From Desulfobacterales bacterium (lineage in GTDB: Bacteria; Desulfobacterota; Desulfobacteria; Desulfobacterales; JAUCGF01): a DNA stretch of 7,605 nt. Position numbers and translations under genes: made by a program. Positions 1 to 7,206 of the stretch are shown one piece after another. The notes beneath the pieces are model-generated. The model had not been told where the DNA came from, did not search any database, and saw nothing but the letters and a program-made list of their open reading frames with translations. The first letter of the stretch is position 1; the number at the start of each line of letters is the position of its first letter. Location: positions 1-7,605 of the forward strand of contig JAOZRC010000244.1 in assembly GCA_029940345.1 (NCBI GenBank), in the 5' to 3' direction.

Positions 1-1
1 T

Positions 2-67
2 AATAGTATTGACTTGACTCAACATTATGATCTCATGGAGATTAAGGCAAAAGTAGAGAATCTATAA
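2..67 (+). CDS. C-terminal end of an unidentified upstream gene (partial)
   Basis: An open frame enters from the left edge and ends at a TAA at 65-67, giving 21 residues that end in KVENL. It is charged and looks like an ordinary protein tail, but is too short to assign to a family. It stops 21 bases before the attC site at 89, which is the usual position for the last gene of an integron cassette. That spacing is the main reason for calling it. It could be chance, since 21 open codons prove little. Confidence 0.35.
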   Translation, partial: NSIDLTQHYDLMEIKAKVENL

Positions 68-88
68 TATTTAAGAGAAATTATTGAT

Positions 89-177
89 GGCTAACCAGTC
101 AATCAACCGGACAGTTAGAAGCGGTGTGGAGCGTAGCGGAACGCCGCTTTTAACTGCCGGTTATTTCGGCGTTATAG
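89..177 (+). repeat. attC recombination site of an integron gene cassette
   Basis: The outer boxes are GGCTAAC (89-95) and GTTATAG (171-177), whose cores TAAC and GTTA pair. The inner arms form a near-perfect stem. AACCGG (105-110) pairs with CCGGTT (157-162), CAGTTA (112-117) with TAACTG (151-156), and AAGCGG (119-124) with CCGCTT (144-149), with a G118-T150 wobble. A111 is left unpaired on one strand only, like the extrahelical bases by which integron integrases read attC sites. Unpaired spacers separate the outer boxes from the stem, as in known sites. The expected exchange point is just after G171. No integrase gene or attI site lies in the window, so this may be part of a larger array or an isolated cassette. 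Confidence 0.78.
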
Positions 178-194
178 TGCAAAAAATAATAATC

Positions 195-641
195 ATGGAT
201 GACATAATTGACTCGATTGAGCTTTTAGAATTTGGGGTTTTCAAAAAATCATCTGAAGAGAACTTTTTGGAAGAAGATGAGGGTAGTCCTGTTGGTTATT
301 ACATTAGAACAAAAGACATAAAACTACTGAGCCAAACAACGACCATAAAGGCAAATATTGGAACTGTATTTGGCATAAAATATAAACTTAACAGTCAACA
401 AAAAGGCGAAACAGCATATTTTCTATGTAAAATCAAACATCCGGAAATGATTAATCCAGAAAATAACGAAAAAATTTATTCAACTGACGAAGAAAAATTT
501 AATTCTGTGGATGATATAAATTTTGATTTTTTTGAATTTGAAAAATACTGGGAAAGAAAAGAAGGTGTTTGAATATTTCAAATCATAGAAGGGGATAAGT
601 TGCTGCTAAATCAAGAATTTACTGTTGTTAGAAGCATATAA
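195..641 (+). pseudogene. DUF3859-like cassette gene interrupted by TGA at a Trp position
   Basis: The frame from ATG 195 encodes an N-terminal FGVF segment, a central TTTIKANIGTVFGIKY segment, then KHPEMINPEN and a YW-containing stretch, in the order I recall for DUF3859 proteins (function unknown). It stops at TGA 570-572 after EGV, but the same frame continues IFQIIEGDKLLLNQEFTVV to a TAA at 639-641. In the family, as recalled, this point is a Trp that opens the last beta-strands, so a single TGG-to-TGA change explains the stop. Without it the protein would be 148 residues; as read it is 125 and lacks the final strands. An earlier start at 84 would translate the attC hairpin and is rejected. 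No clear ribosome binding site precedes 195. The gene begins 24 bases after the attC cut point, as cassette genes do. The DNA is notably AT-rich compared with the hdr genes. Confidence 0.6.
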
Positions 642-736
642 CAATGCTTTTACAGCGGAGTGCAAAAAACGACGTAAAACATCTATACAAAGTAGTGCAG
701 TCTTACAGATAATAGAAAACAGAGGTAGCTTTTATC

Positions 737-964
737 ATGGCCAGACATCCCAACAAGCACATCCGCGAGTCGATTGAGTATGCGGAAAGTTATGGATGGA
801 GGCTCATCAAAGCGAGTGGTCATGCTCACATCTGGGGAAAACTATTATGTCCGCTCCAGTCTCGTGATGGCTGCTTTTTCATTATTCATTCGACTCCACG
901 AAGTCCGGAAGCCCATGCGCACCGGATACGACGAGCTGTCGATAATTGTGACCACGCTGACTGA
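737..964 (+). CDS. HicA-like small toxin (putative mRNA interferase)
   Basis: This 75-residue protein begins with a helix (KHIRESIEYAESYGW), followed by WRLIKASGHAHIWGK, a Cys-containing loop (C38, C46) and an STPRSPEAHAHRIRRAVD helix. A G-W-R start, a conserved-type His near residue 29-31 and an SGHAHIWGKL strand fit the compact double-stranded-RNA-binding fold of HicA-type toxins, where the His is catalytic. A similar family is, from memory, common beside a small partner gene in integrons and cyanobacteria. AGAGG at 721-725 precedes the ATG by 11 bases. Its TGA overlaps the ribosome binding site of the next gene, so the two are translated together. Toxin activity is inferred from size, fold and pairing; the family match is by eye. 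A frame at 774-977 on the same strand is only a shadow. Confidence 0.55.
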   Translation: MARHPNKHIRESIEYAESYGWRLIKASGHAHIWGKLLCPLQSRDGCFFIIHSTPRSPEAHAHRIRRAVDNCDHAD

Positions 965-973
965 GGAACCTAA

Positions 974-1216
974 ATGAAAACATACGAGTTTACATTAATT
1001 TTGCCCGATATAGACGATTCAACTGTCGATGCGATTTACGGCTTATGCCAAGATAGCAGTATTGGCAAATCGAAAGGTACGATGTATGTTACGTTCGATC
1101 GTGAGGCTATGTCTTTTGATGCGGCACTCGGCTCCGCCGTAGCAAACTTGCGGAAGCTCGGAATAGAACCCTTACGAGTCGAGATGGACGTACCAGAACT
1201 ATCCATGGCATCATAA
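974..1216 (+). CDS. Partner protein of the HicA-like toxin (putative antitoxin)
   Basis: This 80-residue protein has the pattern MKTYEFTLILPDID, then a Cys-containing helix, GTMYVTFDREAMSFDAAL and a long helix ending in an EPLRVEMD strand. The YEFTLIL start and the FDREA...AL.SA..N..K.GI region match small antitoxin-like proteins that I recall always lying just after HicA-like genes. It probably binds and blocks the toxin, and may repress its own promoter, but no DNA-binding motif is obvious. The ATG follows the toxin's stop by nine bases, and its ribosome binding site GAGG (963-966) overlaps that stop. Two-gene units of this size are typical integron cargo. Ends at TAA 1214-1216. Confidence 0.55.
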   Translation: MKTYEFTLILPDIDDSTVDAIYGLCQDSSIGKSKGTMYVTFDREAMSFDAALGSAVANLRKLGIEPLRVEMDVPELSMAS

Positions 1217-1571
1217 AAGCCGAATAATGCAAATAAGCAGGATAGGGAAGCAGAAAATACCTAACAACAGGGTTCAGTCTGAAACAAAAAGCCGACACGA
1301 TTTTGTGCCAGTTCAAAATGCTTTGGGCGGCTTTTTGTGTAGCTAATCCCGGCAGTGCAGCGGGCAAATGGGGGCGGAAATAACCTTTAAAAAAGTGTGA
1401 ATATGGTTGTGAAGTTATTGCTCTAATGTATCAGGATGATCTCCAGATTGACAAAAGATAATGAAATACACAAATTTGGAAAAATTTAGTATGAAAAAGC
1501 GGGCTGAACGCCGCTAATTTTGGAATTATTGAAAAGAACAAACCAGATTATTAAACAAAGGTGAAACCAAG
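1217..1571 (+). other. Gene-free spacer before hdrB
   Basis: No convincing coding frame lies on either strand; the minus-strand frame at 1107-1367 overlaps the antitoxin and resembles nothing. The spacer holds the long inverted repeat at 1284-1338 (listed separately), a short palindrome TTCAGTCTGAA (1273-1283) and a perfect -35-like TTGACA at 1448-1453 without a good -10 box at normal spacing. A weak 5-bp hairpin, AGCGG/CCGCT (1498-1502, 1511-1515), is followed by AATTTT. CCTAAC at 1260-1265 could be a decayed attC box, but no matching GTTA arm follows nearby. The hdrB promoter must lie here but cannot be placed with confidence. Confidence 0.5.
1284..1338 (+). terminator. Long inverted repeat, probable rho-independent terminator after the toxin/antitoxin pair
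   Basis: ACAAAAAGCCG (1284-1294) and CGGCTTTTTGT (1328-1338) are perfect 11-base complements. Inside lies a second stem, ATTTTG (1300-1305) with CAAAAT (1314-1319). The GC-rich core with an A-tract on the left and a T-tract on the right fits a terminator that works in both directions, separating the toxin/antitoxin genes from hdrB. The loop is long for a classical terminator. It could instead be a decayed cassette recombination site. Confidence 0.45.
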
Positions 1572-2465
1572 ATGACACAATATGCTTTATTCAAAGGCTG
1601 CAACATCCCGGCGCGAGTAGTTCAGTATGCGGATGCGTCCATCGCCGTTTTGGCCAAAGTCGGCGTTGAAACGACTGAAATGCCTGAATTTAACTGTTGC
1701 GGCTATCCCATGCGCAACACCGATCAGCAGGCCTTTCTCCTGTCAGCGGCGCGCAATCTGGCCATCGCGCAACAGGCCGGCTCGGATATGCTGGTCTTAT
1801 GCAAGTGTTGCTTTGGCAACTTGAAAATGGCTCAATATATTTTGGATGGGGACGCCGCTCTAAAAGCAAGCGTGAATCATACGCTGATGCGGGAAAAGTT
1901 GCAATACGATGGCGGGCTTAAAGTGCTTCATCTGCTTTCCGTTTTGCACCATGAAGTGGGGGTAAAAGCGATTAAAGAAACTGTATCCGCTCCTTTTAAA
2001 AAGCTGAATATAGCGGTTCATCACGGATGTCATGCCCTGCGACCTGGCAAAATAACCGAATTTGACGATCCGGCCAAGCCTGTGATGTTTGATGCCCTGG
2101 TAAAACTCACTGGCGCCAAAAGTGTTGACTGGGGGCGCAAACTTGATTGCTGCGGCGCTCCGTCAATGGGGACGAATGATTTGCTAGCCGCGGATATGAT
2201 GAATAAAAAAGTTGCCAGCGCCCTTGACGCCGGCGCTGATTATCTGTGTACGGCGTGTCCCTATTGCCATATTCAATTTGACACGATGCAAGCGCATCTG
2301 CCTTCTTCCAATGGCAATGAAAAGCGTCTGCCCCCGATTCTGTATCCGCAGTTGCTGGGAATCAGTATGGGAATTGCACCTGAAATATTGGGTATTGATA
2401 AAAACACGCTGAACATTAACACGATTACGAATTATCTGAAAGCGGAGAAAAAAAATGGCAAGTAA
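1572..2465 (+). CDS. hdrB: Heterodisulfide reductase subunit B-like CCG-domain protein
   Basis: This 297-residue protein carries two cysteine-rich CCG domains. The first has C10, C42-C43 (NCCGYPM) and C77/C80; the second has C153 (HGCH), C193-C194 (DCCGAP) and C226, C229 and C232 (CTACPYC). In HdrB these motifs bind two noncubane [4Fe-4S] clusters that reduce a disulfide (CoM-S-S-CoB in methanogens). In bacteria the acceptor is usually unknown. Length and layout match full-length HdrB, and all cluster cysteines seem present. AAAGGTG at 1557-1563 lies 8 bases before the ATG. The last 11 bases overlap the start of hdrA, which implies translational coupling and a shared complex. The protein has no signal peptide or membrane segment, so it should be cytoplasmic. 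HdrB normally takes electrons from HdrC, which is not found as a separate gene here. Confidence 0.9.
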   Translation: MTQYALFKGCNIPARVVQYADASIAVLAKVGVETTEMPEFNCCGYPMRNTDQQAFLLSAARNLAIAQQAGSDMLVLCKCCFGNLKMAQYILDGDAALKASVNHTLMREKLQYDGGLKVLHLLSVLHHEVGVKAIKETVSAPFKKLNIAVHHGCHALRPGKITEFDDPAKPVMFDALVKLTGAKSVDWGRKLDCCGAPSMGTNDLLAADMMNKKVASALDAGADYLCTACPYCHIQFDTMQAHLPSSNGNEKRLPPILYPQLLGISMGIAPEILGIDKNTLNINTITNYLKAEKKNGK

Positions 2466-5400
2466 CCCCGAAATACAAAACAAGTCAGGCTCGGTCATGG
2501 TGGTTGGTGGCGGCATTGCCGGTATGCAGGCGGCGCTGGATATCGCCAATTCCGGTTATTATGTGTATTTGGTGGAAAAATCCGGCTCCATCGGCGGTAT
2601 GATGGCGCAATTGGATAAAACGTTTCCCACCAACGACTGCGCTATGTGAATTATTTCACCCAAACTGGTCGAGGTCGGCCGGCATATAAATATAGAGTTA
2701 CTGACCCTTTCACAGGTGGATGCCATTTCCGGTGAAGAGGGCAATTTTGAAGTTAAAATTAAACAAGCGCCGCGTTACGTGGATATGGATAAATGTATCG
2801 CTTGCGGTGTATGCGCGGAGAAGTGTCCCAGAAAGATTCCTGATGAATACGATGCCAATCTGATCAAATGCAAGGCTATCGGTGTGCGCTATGCTCAGGC
2901 CGTTCCGCTGAAATACGCAATTGATGCGCAAAGTTGTATCTATTTTATCAAAGGCAGATGCAAGGCGTGTGAAAAATTTTGCCCCACCGGCGCGATTCTT
3001 TTTGATGACCAGGAAAAAGAGATAACCTTGAATGTGGGGGCGGTGGTACTCAACACTGGCAGCCAGACCTACGATCCGGCGGTGCATGATACATACGGCT
3101 ATAAAAAGTCTCCCAATATTGTCACCAGCCTGGAATTTGAGCGTATCCTTTCCGCGTCCGGTCCTTACGGCGGACATCTGGTGCGGCCTTCGGACAAAAA
3201 GGAGCCGGAAAAAATCGCCTGGCTCCAGTGCATCGGTTCACGCGATGAGCATCTTGGCGCCAAAGGCTATTGTTCGGGGGTCTGCTGCACGTATGCCATC
3301 AAAGAAGCCATGTTGGCCATGGACCATCAGAAAGGTTTGGATACGGCGATTTTCTATATCGACATTCGTACTGTGGGTAAAGACTTTGAACGCTATTATA
3401 ACCGTTCCAAAGATCAGGGCGTGCGCTTTATCAAATCTAAAATCACCAATATCGACCCGCTCAATGAAAATGGCAAACATCTGCTTCGCTATGTTGACAG
3501 CAGCGGAAAAAGCCAGGCAGAGGAATTTGATATCGTCGTGCTGTCCGTGGGTTTGGAAGCGCCTCCTGGAATCAAAAATACAGCCCAAACACTTGGAATC
3601 AGCTTAGATAAGTATGGTTTTGCTTCCACTTACGGTTTCCAGCCGGTGCAAAGTTCCAAACCGGGCGTGTATGTTTGCGGCGCACTTCAAGGGCCCAAAG
3701 ACATCCCGGCTTCGGTGATCGACGCCAGTGCCGTGGCGGGTGTGGTCGGCGGCAAACTGGCCGAAGCGCGCTGGACTCTGACTAGGACCCAGGAAATTCC
3801 GGATGAAATTGATATTCGGGGCGAACCGCCGCGCATCGGCGCTTTTATCTGTTGCTGCGGCACCAATATTGCCGGATTTGTTGATGTGCCCGAAGTGGTG
3901 GAATTCGCTAAAACGCTTCCTTATGTTGTTTACGCGGATCAGAATATGTTTTCTTGCTCCCAGGACACGCAAACGGCCATCACCCAAATTATTAAAGAAA
4001 AACGCTTAAATCGGGTCATGGTCGCTGCTTGCACGCCAAAAACCCATGAACCCCTTTTCCAGGAAACATTGACCAATGCGGGGCTTAACAAATATCTGTT
4101 TGAGATGTCCAATATCCGCAACCAATGCTCCTGGGTGCATAAAAATGATAAGGAAAAAGCCACCGCCAAAGCCAAAGACTTGGTTCGCATGGCTGTAATG
4201 AAAGTTGCGATGCATGACCCGCTGCCCGAGCCTCAATTGGAAGTAAATCAGGCGGCATTGGTTATCGGGGGTGGTGTAGCCGGTATGAATGCCGCCCGAA
4301 GTCTGTCGGCACAGGGCTATAAAACGTTTATAGTTGAAAAGTCGGATAAACTGGGCGGTCAGGCGCGTTATTTGCATGAGACTTGGCGCAGGGAAAATAT
4401 CCAACGCTACCTGAGCCAATTAATTGATAAGGTAAACGCCGATAATAATATTGAAACCGTTTTAAACTCCGAAATTGTCAATGTCGATGGGTTTGTGGGC
4501 AATTTCAAAACAACGGTTAAAAACGACAAGGACTCCCGCGAGTTGGAACACGGCGTTACGATTATTGCCACAGGCGCTAATGAATATAAGCCGGAGCAAT
4601 ATTTATATGGTCAGGACGAACGGGTTATCACCGGTTTAGAGATGCACCAACGCCTTATTAAAAGCACTTCTTTGGCAAAGGTGAAATCGGCGGTGTTTAT
4701 TCAATGCGTCGGTTCCCGCATTCCGGAAAGACCCTATTGTTCCAAAGTCTGCTGTACGCAGACGCTTAAGCAGGCATTGAAACTGAAAGAGCTTAATTCC
4801 AACATCAATGTTTTTATTCTTTATCGGGATATGCGGCCTTACGGGTTGCGTGAAGACCTTTATCGTGAAGCCCGCACCAAAGGCATCACCTTTATCCGGT
4901 ATGATGAAGCCCAGTCGCCGGATGTCACCACGGATGGCGATGATCTTAAAGTGATATTCCGCGATCAGGTCATGCGACGCAAAATGGAAATTCGTCCCGA
5001 TTTATTGGTGCTGGCGTCCGCTATAGTTCCGCCAAAGGATAATAGCCTGGCGCTGTTTTATAAACTATCGCAAAATGATGACGGTTTTTTTGCCGAAGCT
5101 CATGTTAAATTGCAACCCAATGATTTCGCCACAGATGGTGTCTTTTTATGCGGTCTGGCGCATGCTCCTAAACCGATTGATGAATCTGTCGCGCAGGCGC
5201 AAGCCGCGGCAGCGCGCGCTGTAACGATTCTTTCGGCTATGACCATTTCAGTCAGCGGTACGGTGGCTCAGGTCAGTCCCATGGATTGCAGCTCTTGCGG
5301 CGTATGTGTATCGATCTGCCCCTATTCGGCACCACGCTTTGATGAAAAAAGCGGTAAAGCGATTATCGAATCGGCTCTGTGCAAAGGATGCGGTCTGTGC

Positions 5401-5490
5401 GTCGCCTCGTGCCGTTCCGGCGCCTTGCACTTAAAAGGCTTTGATAATTCACAGATACTGGAAATGATCTCCTGCTCTTTATTTAATTGA
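2455..5490 (+). CDS. hdrA: Two-lobed HdrA-like flavin/iron-sulfur protein with selenocysteine at codon 65
   Basis: The frame from ATG 2455 (GGAG at 2444-2447) gives 1011 residues when TGA 2647-2649 is read as Sec. The order is FAD domain 1 (GGGIAGM at 18-24), the [19 protein letters not shown] motif with Sec65, and two ferredoxin clusters (Cys 114/117/120/124 and 161/169/172/176). Next come the rest of the flavin domain, a CCCGTNIAG...[10 protein letters not shown] domain (about 460-590), FAD domain 2 (GGGVAGM near 605) and C-terminal ferredoxin clusters (Cys 945/948/951/955 and 976/979/982/986). HdrA proteins carry FAD and pass electrons from a donor to HdrB/C, by flavin-based bifurcation in methanogens. 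The motif at Sec65 is Cys in most HdrAs and Sec in some methanogens and sulfate reducers. A conventional gene caller would end the gene at 2649 and restart at GTG 2716. Ends with TGA 5488-5490. No hydrogenase or MvhD partner is visible, so its electron donor is unknown. Confidence 0.92.
2647..2682 (+). promoter_or_regulatory. UGA(Sec) codon with bacterial SECIS hairpin
   Basis: UGA 2647-2649 is followed, 15 bases later, by a stem of CUGGUC (2665-2670) and GGCCGG (2677-2682). All six positions pair (four Watson-Crick, two G-U) around a six-base loop GAGGUC (2671-2676). The E. coli fdhF SECIS also has a six-base apical loop (AGGUCU) with the GU that SelB reads. The loop lies 22-27 bases after the UGA, within the usual bacterial window. 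Because the hairpin is inside the coding sequence it also encodes the conserved LVEVGR segment, so protein and RNA constraints overlap. Confidence 0.85.
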
Positions 5491-5539
5491 TGGGCGCCTC
5501 CGATATATTTCTCCGAAGTGGTTAAGCCTGTCTTTATCC

Positions 5540-5567
5540 TTGGGCGCGTCAGCACTGGCGCGCCCAA
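5540..5567 (+). terminator. Perfect GC-rich hairpin after hdrA
   Basis: TTGGGCGCG (5540-5548) and CGCGCCCAA (5559-5567) are perfect complements. Two more pairs (T5549-G5558, C5550-G5557) leave a six-base loop, AGCACT. The stem is strong enough to stop or pause transcription, but no T-run follows, so it is not a classical rho-independent terminator. It begins 49 bases after the hdrA stop and may set hdrA apart from the cytochrome gene, stabilise the 3' end of the hdrBA message, or be a dispersed palindromic repeat. Confidence 0.45.
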
Positions 5568-5681
5568 ACCTGCCTTACTTCTGTTAAGATGCCATGCCGG
5601 TTCTGTCCAAGGGCGTCCATATCAAAATGTGTGCAAAAATAAACCAACTAAGCATGCACAACAATTCAGCTCAGAATGTAA

Positions 5682-5700
5682 AGCGGAAAGTTGTTCCGCT
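5682..5700 (+). repeat. Short perfect inverted repeat upstream of the qmoC-like gene
   Basis: AGCGGAA (5682-5688) and TTCCGCT (5694-5700) are perfect complements around a five-base loop, AGTTG. It lies 89 bases before the cytochrome start and could be an operator or a leader hairpin. It is short enough to be chance. The rest of the 5491-5789 gap shows no credible coding frame and no clear promoter. Confidence 0.35.
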
Positions 5701-5789
5701 AAATCCGAAGGCAAACATTCCGTACCGAGAGTGCTCATCAGCGCAATCCGCCAAACTGTTAACCCTATTAAACTTACAGGAGAAAAACA

Positions 5790-6944
5790 ATGTCTGACCC
5801 AGATGCTCACGCCCTGCTGTCAATCTTGCAAGCATTCGGTGTTAAAGATGCCGCCTCCTGCCTTGATTGTGAAAACGATCATGCAGAGTGCCCTCTAAAA
5901 GCCGTGTTCACACCGGCAAACCCTGACATGACCCGCGATCTGCAAGGAGGTTTGGAGGATAACATTAAGAAAAACCCCGAACCGTGGCTATTTCGCCATG
6001 ATCCGAATCATGGCAACGTCTGTCCCCGTGGGGTCGATATTGATGCGGTGATGACCGGTTTACGGCGTTATCAGACCGCCCTATACGATCAGACCGGTAT
6101 TTCACAATGGTTTTACACATCCAAGATATTCCCTTTCATGGCGATCCTGTTTATCGCCTTTTTAGTCGGGCTGAGTTTCTACACCTGGCACGGGCCGATG
6201 CTTACCGACAAAGTGGCGCTCACTGTTTTTGCGCCGTATACGCTGGTCAAAACGTTTAACCTGATTATCCTGATCGTGTTGGGCATTTTTTTGTCTGGCA
6301 ACCTGTTTCGGCTGTTCAGATCGGTTATGGGCGATCCCGGCCAATATCCGGAACTGAGTTTTACCGAAAAACAGCGCTTTCCCAACCGGCTGATTAACGG
6401 CATTCCGCTACCCGTTTATATGAATGAGTTAAAAGCGTTTATGGGCGATTTCCTGCCCTGGGTCAAACTGAAATCCTGTAAACCGCCATTCCAGCGACAA
6501 CAGTACTGGGTGCATCTGCTGATTATCACTGGTTTCACGGTCATTTTTGTCATGGCCATGGCAGGGCTGCAATGGTTCCAGCGGGATGTGATTTATGCGC
6601 TTTGGCATCCGATCCGGCTTTTGGGGTATTACAGCACCTTTGCCATTCTCTATGGCGTCACTTACATTCTAATCGCCCGCCTGAACAAAAGTCGCCCGGC
6701 CTATCAACACACCCATTTTACAGATTGGGTGTCCCTGATACTTTTATGGCTGACGGCTTTCACTGGTATTTTAATCCATGTCGCCAGATTACTGGAATTG
6801 CCCCTGACAACCTATTATCTCTATGTGATTCACTTGATGATCGTCGCCCCCTTGCTGTTGCTGGAAATCCCGTTTGCTAACGGGGCAATGCAGTTGTACC
6901 GGCCCGTGGTGGTTTATTTGGAACGCGTTAAGCGACGTTCTTGA
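5790..6944 (+). CDS. qmoC: QmoC/HdrE-like membrane cytochrome b subunit with degenerate HdrC-like head
   Basis: This is a 384-residue protein with a soluble N-terminal part (1-105) and about six membrane segments (near 115-133, 152-171, 240-262, 280-297, 312-332, 342-362). Histidines H242, H273, H330 and H348 could ligate heme b. The pattern fits QmoC and related HdrC-HdrE fusions, which pass electrons between soluble Hdr-like subunits and menaquinone. AGGAG at 5778-5782 lies 7 bases before the ATG. The N-terminal ferredoxin motifs are altered. The first reads C24, C27, D30, C34-Pro (Asp for the third Cys). The second aligns as WLF-RHD-PNH-GNV-CPRG, so only C78 of four ligands remains. Length is close to that of QmoC. 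QmoC usually follows qmoA and qmoB; here it follows hdrB and hdrA, so a menaquinone-linked HdrBA complex is inferred. The true family may be a Qmo relative rather than Qmo itself. Confidence 0.75.
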   Translation: MSDPDAHALLSILQAFGVKDAASCLDCENDHAECPLKAVFTPANPDMTRDLQGGLEDNIKKNPEPWLFRHDPNHGNVCPRGVDIDAVMTGLRRYQTALYDQTGISQWFYTSKIFPFMAILFIAFLVGLSFYTWHGPMLTDKVALTVFAPYTLVKTFNLIILIVLGIFLSGNLFRLFRSVMGDPGQYPELSFTEKQRFPNRLINGIPLPVYMNELKAFMGDFLPWVKLKSCKPPFQRQQYWVHLLIITGFTVIFVMAMAGLQWFQRDVIYALWHPIRLLGYYSTFAILYGVTYILIARLNKSRPAYQHTHFTDWVSLILLWLTAFTGILIHVARLLELPLTTYYLYVIHLMIVAPLLLLEIPFANGAMQLYRPVVVYLERVKRRS

Positions 6945-7053
6945 TATTTGAAAAGATTTAGGGGTAGCCCAAAAAAACCATACGAACTTTTGATAAGCAA
7001 GGATTACGGCTATTCCGAATTCGTAATTCCACATTCGAGAAGGAGAGCGAAGC

Positions 7054-7206
7054 ATGATCCGACAAGCCATCAAAACCCTGGTTACCGAACCGGTTTACAC
7101 CGACCGGCAGGAATTTATCGACTATTACTACAACTATGCGCTTTAGGCGATTCCCCGGTGAACCATGTCTTCGGTGCTCTTAGGCCAGCGGCGCATGGGC
7201 CATAGC
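7054..7206 (+). pseudogene. N-terminal remnant of an archaeal-type ATPase, broken by two stops
   Basis: AGGAGAG (7041-7047) precedes ATG 7054. The frame reads MIRQAIKTLVTEP, then TDRQEFIDYYYNYAL, then TAG (7144-7146), A-I-P-R, TGA (7159-7161) and TMSSVLLGQRRMG, all in one frame. From memory, intact relatives of this AAA-type ATPase family read on through this stretch as YNYAL, a short basic AIKRRT-like link and a Walker A of the form LLGQRRMGKT. So the two stops are point changes, and similarity ends at the Walker A glycine (7198-7200) before the catalytic Lys. The remaining few hundred residues are missing, and a palindromic repeat and a MITE-like element follow at once. The leader, with its good ribosome binding site, is preserved, so a 30-residue peptide could still be made. 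Confidence 0.55.

Noticed and set aside
84..194. N-terminal extension of the DUF3859-like protein from TTG 84
   Set aside because: It would translate the attC hairpin. Homology-like sequence begins only after ATG 195, so the later start is preferred.
600..680. A second attC site after the DUF3859-like gene
   Set aside because: AAGCAT/ATGCTT and TTGTTA/TAACAA can pair, but no GTTA-type outer box is found downstream and part of the repeat is coding sequence.
1107..1367. Minus-strand frame of 86 residues
   Set aside because: It overlaps the antitoxin gene and the inverted repeat and shows no protein-like motif.
1448..1476. Promoter for hdrB at TTGACA 1448
   Set aside because: The -35 box is perfect, but no acceptable -10 box occurs at 16-18 bases, so it is not called.
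2716..5490. HdrA as a separate gene starting at GTG 2716
   Set aside because: The frame is continuous with 2455 apart from one TGA at a known Cys/Sec site with a SECIS hairpin, and the extra 87 residues contain the FAD-binding glycine motif.
5518..5898. Open frames 5518-5898 and 5594-5797 as genes between hdrA and qmoC
   Set aside because: No recognisable motif; they run into the start of the cytochrome gene in other frames and span both hairpins.
195..6944. Genome-wide recoding of TGA
   Set aside because: The toxin, hdrA and the cytochrome gene end properly at TGA, and the internal TGAs stand for different residues (Trp-like, Sec, Arg-like).
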